Source: an uncultured Collinsella sp. (lineage in GTDB: Bacteria > Actinomycetota > Coriobacteriia > Coriobacteriales > Coriobacteriaceae). From it: a stretch of DNA of 12,605 bases. This document shows positions 8,198 to 12,605 of the stretch, piece by piece. The notes under the pieces were generated by a model. The model was not told the origin of the DNA, searched no databases, and worked only from the letters and a program-made list of their open reading frames with translations. Location: positions 1 through 12,605 of the forward strand of contig CAUCTV010000034.1 in assembly GCA_958445895.1 (NCBI GenBank). Reading direction: 5' to 3'. The translations under genes were made by a program, and so were the position numbers. Position 1 is the first letter of the stretch. Every line of letters starts with the position of its first letter.

Positions 8198-9409
8198 ATG
8201 GCGGCACCCAACAATTCAATGCAACTTGAGGGAAAAACGATCCTGCTGGGCATTACCGGCGGGATCGCCGCCTATAAGTCGTGCAATATCGTGCGCCTGC
8301 TCCAAAAGCGCGGCGCGCACGTCAAGGTCGTCATGAGCGAGCATGCCACTGAGTTTGTGGGGCCGCTCACCTTCCGCGCGCTCACCAATGAGCCGGTCGC
8401 GGTTGAGCTATTCGACGACCCGTCTGACCCCATCCACCATATCTCGCTGGCGCAGGAGCCCGACTTGGTGGTCGTGGCGCCCGCGACGGCCAATATCATC
8501 GCCAAGATGGCCAACGGCATTGCCGATGACCTCATCTCCACAACGTTGCTTGCGACACCGCGGCCCGTCGTTATCGCGCCGGCCATGAACAATGGCATGT
8601 GGAAGGCGTCGGCCACGCAGGCCAATATGGCCACGCTGTGCGAGCGCGGCGTCCACGTGGTGGGACCCGGCAGTGGCTACCTTGCCTGCGGCGACGTGGA
8701 CACGGGGCGCATGAACGAACCCGAGGACATCGTCGAGGCCGTCTGCGAGGTGCTCAATCCCGTGCAACAAGACCTGGCGGGCAAGCGCATCGTCATTACC
8801 GCCGGCCCCACGCATGAGCCGATTGACCCCGTGCGCTTCATTGGCAACCGTTCTTCGGGCAAGATGGGTATCGCCCTGGCGGGGGAGGCCGCACGTCGCG
8901 GTGCCGCCGTCACGCTCGTGCTGGGACCGACATCGCTCGACGTTCCCCACGGCGTGGAGTGCGTGCGCGTGCAGACCGCCGCTGAAATGCTGAAGGCAGC
9001 GCTCAGCGCCTTTCAGACGGCCGATGTGGCCATTTGTGCGGCCGCTGTCGCCGACTACACCCCCGCCGCTCCAGCCGACCATAAACTCAAAAAGTCCAAC
9101 GAGCGTTTGGATCGCATTGAACTGGTCGAGACCGTTGACATCTTGGCCGAGCTTTCGCGTCAAAAGGGAGTGCGGTGCGTGATCGGCTTTGCGGCCGAGA
9201 CCGATAACGTCCTGGAGTACGCACAGCGAAAGCTCGACCGCAAGGGTTGCGATGCCATTATCGCCAACGATGTCTCACGCGCCGATTCGGGCTTTGGAAC
9301 CGATACCAACAAGGCCTGGATTGTGAGCACAACGGGTACGCAAGAACTTCCCGTTCTAACAAAACCCCAGCTCGCAGATACAATTTTGGACTTGCTTCAA
9401 AATTTGTAA
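8198..9409 (+). CDS. coaBC: Bifunctional phosphopantothenoylcysteine decarboxylase / phosphopantothenate-cysteine ligase
   Basis: CoaBC makes 4'-phosphopantetheine in coenzyme A synthesis: the CoaB part ligates cysteine to 4'-phosphopantothenate (CTP-dependent), and the CoaC part, a flavoprotein, decarboxylates the product. 403 residues, normal length. CoaC half (about 10-185): GITGGIAAYKS, the active-site histidine H81 in HHISLA, PAMNNGMW, and C164 in GSGYLACGDVDTGRM. CoaB half (about 195-403): ITAGPTHEPIDPVRFIGNRSSGKMG, AAVADYTP, and KLKKSNERL with the catalytic lysine region. ATG 8198 is preferred because AAGGA (8183-8187) lies 10 bases upstream; an ATG at 8219 has no such site. It follows the zinc-ribbon gene by 3 bases and is the last protein gene of the operon. 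Confidence 0.98.
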   Translation: MAAPNNSMQLEGKTILLGITGGIAAYKSCNIVRLLQKRGAHVKVVMSEHATEFVGPLTFRALTNEPVAVELFDDPSDPIHHISLAQEPDLVVVAPATANIIAKMANGIADDLISTTLLATPRPVVIAPAMNNGMWKASATQANMATLCERGVHVVGPGSGYLACGDVDTGRMNEPEDIVEAVCEVLNPVQQDLAGKRIVITAGPTHEPIDPVRFIGNRSSGKMGIALAGEAARRGAAVTLVLGPTSLDVPHGVECVRVQTAAEMLKAALSAFQTADVAICAAAVADYTPAAPADHKLKKSNERLDRIELVETVDILAELSRQKGVRCVIGFAAETDNVLEYAQRKLDRKGCDAIIANDVSRADSGFGTDTNKAWIVSTTGTQELPVLTKPQLADTILDLLQNL

Positions 9410-9417
9410 AAAAGTTC

Positions 9418-9447
9418 TTGCACAAGTCTAAAGTTTCGGGTTAATAT
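9418..9447 (+). promoter_or_regulatory. Probable sigma70-type promoter of tRNA-Pro
   Basis: TTGCAC (9418-9423) and TAATAT (9442-9447) are separated by 18 bases, just after the coaBC stop codon (9407-9409). The interval is AT-rich, unlike the coding DNA around it. A start near 9454 would give a leader of about 35 bases before the tRNA, to be removed by RNase P. TATACT at 9445-9450 overlaps as an alternative -10 box, but its spacing (21) is poor. Confidence 0.6.
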
Positions 9448-9489
9448 ACTCCCTGTTGCGAGCGAGAGCAGAGCAACAAACAAAAGCTT

Positions 9490-9566
<77 letters not shown>

Positions 9567-9575
9567 GAAGTTTGC

Positions 9576-9610
9576 AGGTCAGGCACCTAGTGCCTGACCT
9601 TTTTTGTTTT
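9576..9610 (+). terminator. Intrinsic terminator after tRNA-Pro
   Basis: The perfect 11-bp stem AGGTCAGGCAC (9576-9586) / GTGCCTGACCT (9590-9600) has a CTA loop and is followed directly by TTTTTT-G-TTTT. It lies 10 bases after the CCA end. In the opposite direction the hairpin is not followed by a T-run, so it acts for the + strand only. As no other terminator is seen after coaBC, it may also end the upstream operon. Confidence 0.93.
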
Positions 9611-9624
9611 AAGCAATTGCTTAA
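9609..9624. repeat. Perfect 16-bp palindrome
   Basis: TTAAGCAATTGCTTAA is a perfect dyad immediately after the T-tract of the tRNA terminator. A third copy of its half-site, TTAAGCA, appears at 9631-9637. It could be an operator-like protein site, a boundary sequence of an inserted element, or chance in AT-rich DNA. Confidence 0.6.
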
Positions 9625-9650
9625 TTTTGATTAAGCATCAGGGTGCCAAA

Positions 9651-9744
9651 AATCTACCTACGCGATAATCGCTTTTTGAGGCTACTTGCGCGCTTTGCAC
9701 GCGCTTGAGCCGATTTATTAACGCGATATGAATCTACATACGCG
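9651..9744. repeat. Imperfect direct repeat pair, 14 bases
   Basis: AATCTACCTACGCG (9651-9664) and AATCTACATACGCG (9731-9744) differ at one base and start exactly 80 bases apart. The first copy runs into GCGATAATCGC (9662-9672, an 11-base dyad) and the second into TACGCGTA (9739-9746, an 8-base palindrome), so both copies lead into a self-complementary element. Confidence 0.5.
9680..9711. repeat. Imperfect hairpin with GC-rich core
   Basis: GCGCG (9688-9692) pairs with CGCGC (9700-9704) around a 7-base loop. An outer GGCT (9680-9683) / AGCC (9708-9711) pair is separated from it by a small internal loop. It could fold in RNA of either strand. No T-run follows, so it is not an intrinsic terminator. 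Confidence 0.4.
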
Positions 9745-9999
9745 TAGCTGGTATGCAGCCGAGTACAGGCTGTATTTATCGCGGCGATTAACACAGATAT
9801 AGCGACTATAACGGACAAGCGTGTCGCTGTATTTATTCCAGTAGTTCACTTGATCGGTGGACAATTGGGCTGTTGCAACGAAACGCCAAGCAGGATGGGC
9901 TCTATACGAGGACGCCGCAGGGTAATGGCGGGGGAGTGCGGCGGGCGCTCTGAGAGCCGCTGTGTGACCCCATGTCTCCTTAACTCGATAATTTGTGTT
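9718..9999 (-). other. Start-less 93-codon open frame, possible gene fragment
   Basis: Read on the minus strand from 9999 to the TAA at 9718-9720, this frame has 93 sense codons and looks like real protein: it has aromatic and basic residues, with segments such as AHPAWRFVATAQ and VNYWNKYSDTLVRYSRY and a repeated KYS. An in-frame TGA (10000-10002) closes it upstream, and there is no ATG. The only usual start codons are TTG (codon 46) and GTG (codon 51), neither with a clear ribosome site. An ATG at 9971-9973 with AAGGAG (9976-9981) lies in the next frame; only 2 bases separate them, which is too close. Its frame would join the open frame if the run of five Gs at 9930-9934 were one base shorter. 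It could be a decayed gene, a repeat element or chance; I do not recognise the family. Confidence 0.3.
9769..9836. repeat. Direct repeat pair GCTGTATTTAT
   Basis: GCTGTATTTAT occurs at 9769-9779 and again at 9826-9836, 57 bases apart. Between them, ATATAGCGAC (9797-9806) can pair with GTCGCTGTAT (9823-9832) with one G-U pair, giving a 10-bp stem with a 16-base loop. 57 bases is a multiple of three, so the repeat stays in frame in the overlapping open frames. Confidence 0.4.
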
Positions 10000-10036
10000 T
10001 CAAGCCACGAATCGGTCGAGCAATTGCCAAAAGAAC

Positions 10037-10060
10037 GGCCCATGCAGGATTGCACGGGCC
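10037..10060 (-). terminator. Probable intrinsic terminator of the response regulator - kinase operon
   Basis: In minus-strand RNA, GGCCCGTGCA pairs with TGCATGGGCC over 10 bp with one G-U pair and a 4-base loop, followed by GTTCTTTT. In plus-strand RNA the same position would be an A-C mismatch, so the hairpin is better for the minus strand. It lies about 112 bases after the kinase stop codon, a fairly long 3' untranslated tail. The T-tract is imperfect. Confidence 0.6.
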
Positions 10061-10172
10061 TTACATCAGATCAAATTTGAGCTAGAAGCACCAAGCGGAG
10101 CAGACGCAACACCATCTCGTCGCGGCCTCGGCGAGCGACATATCGCAGTCGAGGTAGACAACGAGGAAGTCG

Positions 10173-11570
10173 TCAGATCCCGCACAGGGGGACCGCGATG
10201 GTGGCCACCGCACCGCCCGAGGGGCCGTTGGCGAGCGAGACGGATCCCCCGTGGGCGCTCGCGGCCTCGGAGGCGACGTGGAGGCCGAGCCCGTAGTGGC
10301 GGCCTTCGTCACGCGAGGAGCGGGAGGAGTCGTCTGTGAAGAGGCGCTCGCAGCCGCGTTCGAGGGCGGCGGGAGAAAAGCCCGGTCCGTCGTCGGCAAC
10401 CTCGATGACGAGGTGCCCGCCCGCGACGTCGCAGGAGACAGCCACGCGCGAGCGTGCGTGCTCGGCGGCGTTGGCCACGAGGTTCGCGGCGGCTCGCGCC
10501 AGGGCGGTTCGGTCGAGCGCGGCCTCGGGCGCGCCCGCGACAGCGGGGCCCGTGGCCGCGTCGAGCGTCACGCCTCGCGCCCGGGCGATCTGGGCGGCCT
10601 CGGCGAGGACCTGCTCGCAAAGCTCGGCCGGCCGCATGGGGGCCCTCTCCGCCCCGCCGGACCCGCGCGAGGCCTCGATGAGCAGGCGCACGTAGCCGTC
10701 GAGCCTTTCGACACTGCCGGCTATGTCGCGCGCGGCGGCCGCGAGGTCGGCGTCTTTCTCGTCTTCCAGCTCCTCCGCTACGAAGTCGGCGTTGGCGCGC
10801 AGCACGGTGAGCGGCGTCTTGAGGTCGTGGGCGAGCGACGTCATCTGCTCGCGCTGCCCCCGCTCCGCGGCCCAGCGGGCCTCGAGCGACTCGGCGAGGG
10901 AGGCCCGCATGGCGTCCATCGCGGCGAGGACGTCGTTCACCTCGCGCACGTTGGTGCTGCCGACCGCGAAGTCGAGCTCCCCCGCGCCGACGCGCCCCGC
11001 CGCCTCCGCGAGCGGCGCCATCTTGCGCGAGATCACGCGGCTCGCGCGGCGCGCGACGAGCGCAAGCGCAAGTGCGCTTCCCGCCGTGGCGCCGACGAGC
11101 ATGAGGTTCTGCGGGTTGGGAAGCAGGCCGGCGAGGTCGCGCGAGACCCACTGCGGCAGATACTCGCTGACGAGCGCGCAGGCCCCGCCACCTTTGAGCG
11201 GGAACGCGGCGTAGGTAACGCCCGAACCCCCGCCCTCGATCTCCACTGTGCCCGGATCCGCGGCGAGTGCCGTACGAGCCATTTCCTTCGCGTCCTCGAG
11301 CCGCGTGCTCTCGAGGTCTGTCATCAGCACGTTTCCGTCCTTGTTCAGGATGAGGTAGCGGTACGCCGTCGGCACGTCCTGCTGCCCGCAGACGCCGTCG
11401 CGTGCCAGGCCCTCCGCGACCTCGCGCGCATTGGCCGGCCCCCAGCTTGCCTCGTAGACGAAGCCCGCGTTGATCGCCACAGAGAGCATCATGAACGAGG
11501 CGAGCCACGCCGTGGCGACTGCCGCGAACGCGTAGACGAAGTAGCGCGCGATGACGAAGGAGAGCGGCAT
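10173..11570 (-). CDS. Membrane sensor histidine kinase (HisKA / HATPase type)
   Basis: 465 residues from ATG 11570; GAGGT (11580-11584) lies 9 bases upstream. A GTG at 11609 overlapping the regulator's stop would add 13 residues and is the alternative. Membrane segment 1 spans about residues 8-37, an extracytoplasmic sensor region about 38-154 (with only two cysteines, C61 and C131), and membrane segment 2 about 155-173. A HAMP-like linker follows, then the H-box SLAHDLKTPLTVL with phospho-acceptor H248, the N-box NLVANAAEHA (N367), VADDGPGF, and the G2 box GLGLHV. All catalytic motifs are intact. It presumably phosphorylates the regulator encoded 26 bases upstream. The signal is unknown. 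The gene is very GC-rich (48 of 60 in 10441-10500 by hand count). Confidence 0.95.
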   Translation of the reverse strand: MPLSFVIARYFVYAFAAVATAWLASFMMLSVAINAGFVYEASWGPANAREVAEGLARDGVCGQQDVPTAYRYLILNKDGNVLMTDLESTRLEDAKEMARTALAADPGTVEIEGGGSGVTYAAFPLKGGGACALVSEYLPQWVSRDLAGLLPNPQNLMLVGATAGSALALALVARRASRVISRKMAPLAEAAGRVGAGELDFAVGSTNVREVNDVLAAMDAMRASLAESLEARWAAERGQREQMTSLAHDLKTPLTVLRANADFVAEELEDEKDADLAAAARDIAGSVERLDGYVRLLIEASRGSGGAERAPMRPAELCEQVLAEAAQIARARGVTLDAATGPAVAGAPEAALDRTALARAAANLVANAAEHARSRVAVSCDVAGGHLVIEVADDGPGFSPAALERGCERLFTDDSSRSSRDEGRHYGLGLHVASEAASAHGGSVSLANGPSGGAVATIAVPLCGI

Positions 11571-11579
11571 GCCCCCGCG

Positions 11580-11584
11580 ACCTC
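11580..11584 (-). promoter_or_regulatory. Ribosome binding site deciding the kinase start
   Basis: GAGGT on the minus strand, 9 bases before ATG 11570, fits the 16S rRNA anti-SD. This favours ATG 11570 over the upstream GTG at 11609. Confidence 0.5.
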
Positions 11585-11596
11585 GCGCCCCGATCC

Positions 11597-12259
11597 TCAG
11601 AGCTGCCACTTGTACCCCATCCCCCAGACGGTCGCGATCGGATCGGCGCCGGCCTCGGAGAGTTTCCTCCGGGCGCGACTGACCTGCATGGATATGGCCG
11701 CGTCGTCGGCGTCGCTCTCCCAGCCGAGCACCGCCTCGCGTATCTGCGCGCGGCTCATGACCTGCCCGGGGTGGCGGGCGAGGTACTCGCAGATGGCGTA
11801 CTCGGTGGGCGTGAGCGGCACGGCCTCGCCGCCCACGGCGAGGCCGCGCGCCCTGAGGTCGATCCGCACCTCCCCGAAGGAGAGGGCGTGCGAGCGCGGC
11901 CGGCGCTCACGGCGTAGATGGGCCGCGACCTTGGCGCGCAGCTCCGCGGCCCCGAAGGGCTTGCGGACGTAGTCGTCGGCGCCCAGGCCGTAGGCGGCCA
12001 CGGCATCCTCCTCGGCCACGCGAGCGGTCAGGAAGACGATGGGGCCGTCGAAGTCCGGGCGGATCTGCCGCACGAGCTCGAAGCCGTCGAGCCCCGGCAT
12101 CATGACGTCGCAGAGCACGAGGTCGAAGCGCGAGAGGTCCATCCCCGGGACCGCCGTCGGGTCCTCCGCCTTGACGACCTCATGGCCGTCGCGGCCGAGG
12201 ACGCGCGCAAGCGCGTCGAGGATCGCCCGTTCATCATCCACTGCCAGTATCCTCGCCAT
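11597..12259 (-). CDS. OmpR-family response regulator (receiver plus winged helix)
   Basis: 220 residues, standard for the family. The receiver domain (about 2-115) has the acidic pair D8/D9, phospho-acceptor D51 in VLCDVMMPG, T78 in FLTAR, and K100 in VRKPF. The C-terminal winged-helix DNA-binding domain (about 125-220) shows LTPTEYAICEYLARHPGQVMSR, VSRARRKL and the final VWGMGYKWQL typical of OmpR/PhoB proteins. A strong AGGAGGT (12265-12271) lies 5 bases before ATG 12259. It is cotranscribed with the kinase, whose gene begins 26 bases after this stop. The targets are unknown; members of such pairs often control the neighbouring transporter or envelope genes. Key residues are complete. Confidence 0.97.
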   Translation of the reverse strand: MARILAVDDERAILDALARVLGRDGHEVVKAEDPTAVPGMDLSRFDLVLCDVMMPGLDGFELVRQIRPDFDGPIVFLTARVAEEDAVAAYGLGADDYVRKPFGAAELRAKVAAHLRRERRPRSHALSFGEVRIDLRARGLAVGGEAVPLTPTEYAICEYLARHPGQVMSRAQIREAVLGWESDADDAAISMQVSRARRKLSEAGADPIATVWGMGYKWQL

Positions 12260-12286
12260 GTTCGACCTCCTGAAACTCTCGTCGGA

Positions 12287-12315
12287 ATTGTACTAACGCC
12301 GCGCTCAGCGGTCCA
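12287..12315 (-). promoter_or_regulatory. Possible promoter of the response regulator - kinase genes
   Basis: On the minus strand, TGGACC (12310-12315) and TACAAT (12287-12292) are 17 bases apart. The -10 is 5 of 6 and the -35 is 4 of 6 to the sigma70 consensus. A start near 12280 would leave a short leader with the strong AGGAGGT. The -35 falls in the last codons of the upstream gene, so cotranscription with that gene is equally possible. Confidence 0.4.
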
Positions 12316-12605
12316 GAGCCCTGCGCGCAGCCACGGGTGTCTCGGCCGCGTCGCACGCGCGGTAGCGCACGCCCGAGCCGCCGCGCGCCTCGATCTCGAG
12401 CCAGCCCTCGCCGTCCGACTCCCGCCCGAAGAAGATGAGCTGGAGCTCTCGGACATTGCCTCTGTCGTCCGCCGCGTCCACCAGGTAGACGTAGTTTGCC
12501 CCCGCCCCGGTGGCGTCGGCGTAGGAGCTCGCGTGGCTGCCGGGCTCGGGCGCGGGCGCCCACATGGCGATCTCAGGGTTAGGCAGCACGCGGTCGGCGA
12601 TCGAG
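12305..12605 (-). CDS. Small protein resembling the YxeA/DUF1093 family, C-terminal part (5' end outside window)
   Basis: The frame is open to the right edge and ends at 12305-12307 (TGA), giving about 100 codons; the GTG at 12589 is probably internal. The order of features fits YxeA-type secreted small proteins: a YVYLVDAADDRGNVREL stretch (a Tyr-rich strand followed by D-x-G and a charged strand), then GEGWLEIEARGG, then YRACDAAETPVAARRAL, similar to the family's Y-E-E-V ... P-x-x-A-x-x-x-L ending. A signal peptide, if any, lies outside the window. In Gram-positive bacteria such proteins often sit beside ABC transporters and two-component genes. The resemblance is from memory of the pattern only, so the assignment is tentative; the function is unknown in any case. 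It is 45 bases upstream of the regulator on the same strand. Confidence 0.5.
   Translation of the reverse strand, partial: SIADRVLPNPEIAMWAPAPEPGSHASSYADATGAGANYVYLVDAADDRGNVRELQLIFFGRESDGEGWLEIEARGGSGVRYRACDAAETPVAARRALDR

Larger units (their letters stand above)
9607..10172. other. Long intergenic region with no gene called, between convergent transcription units
   Basis: About 565 bases lie between the tRNA terminator and the stop codon of the histidine kinase gene. The left part is clearly AT-richer (18 of 60 bases are G or C in 9601-9660 by hand count), rising towards 10080 and then merging into very GC-rich DNA. It contains a 16-bp palindrome, small imperfect direct repeats, several short hairpins, a start-less minus-strand open frame (9721-9999), an overlapping plus-strand open frame (9748-10077, 110 codons, no convincing start), and a probable minus-strand terminator (10037-10060). 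I recognise no protein family, insertion sequence or RNA family in it. It could be a degenerate mobile or repeat element, or an untranslated RNA locus. Confidence 0.7.

Noticed and set aside
9643..9708. A 21-codon plus-strand ORF starting GTG at 9643 with a plausible-looking basic sequence
   Set aside because: No ribosome binding site and too short to judge; the region reads as protein-like in several frames, so this is weak evidence.
9728..9802. A 24-codon plus-strand ORF starting ATG at 9728
   Set aside because: Too short, no ribosome binding site, and it overlaps repeats and open frames on both strands.
10082..10399. Minus-strand 105-codon ORF overlapping the end of the kinase gene
   Set aside because: Most of it is an out-of-frame reading of the very GC-rich kinase gene, where stops are rare; no start signal.
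10251..11972. 573-codon plus-strand ORF opposite the kinase and regulator genes
   Set aside because: It is antisense to two genes with complete catalytic motifs, its composition is an Arg/Gly/Ala-rich shadow, and it matches no family I know. Other long antisense frames (for example 2367-3335 and 3076-4200) were rejected for the same reason.

Overview
The window reads as chromosomal DNA from a GC-rich Gram-positive-type bacterium. My best guess is the class Coriobacteriia (Collinsella/Olsenella-like). This is inferred from the high GC content, the gene order ispH - DUF512 - der - plsY - gpsA, and the protein sequence style. There is no marker gene here that would prove it.

Region 1 (1-9409, + strand) is a tightly packed run of ten genes with gaps of 18 bases or fewer and several start/stop overlaps, so probably one long operon. 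In order: the 3' end of ispH (isoprenoid synthesis), a DUF512 radical-SAM-type Fe-S protein of unknown function, der (double-GTPase for ribosome assembly), plsY and gpsA (glycerol-3-phosphate supply and acylation for phospholipids), rpe (pentose phosphate epimerase), a NifS/IscS-type cysteine desulfurase, a Nif3-like dinuclear-metal protein, a coiled-coil zinc-ribbon protein whose ribbon has lost one cysteine, and coaBC (coenzyme A synthesis). All are housekeeping functions. Two of them (IspH and the DUF512 protein) are expected to carry Fe-S clusters, and the desulfurase would supply the sulfur.

Region 2 (9410-9610) holds a complete tRNA-Pro(GGG) gene with its own sigma70-like promoter and a strong intrinsic terminator. 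No terminator is visible between coaBC and the tRNA, so operon transcripts may also end there.

Region 3 (9607-10172) is about 565 bases with no gene I can call, between convergent neighbours. It is AT-richer than the rest and full of short palindromes and imperfect direct repeats. It contains a 93-codon minus-strand open frame that reads like protein but has no start codon. This is the least explained part of the window. Near its right end is a hairpin that is best paired in minus-strand RNA and probably terminates the next operon.

Region 4 (10173-12605, - strand) is a very GC-rich set: the end of a small protein resembling the YxeA/DUF1093 family, then an OmpR-type response regulator and a membrane histidine kinase. 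The composition change and the position beside a tRNA suggest a separately acquired envelope-sensing module, but this is inference.

I found no clear new system. The unexplained region 9607-10080 and the small-protein/two-component set are the best places to look.
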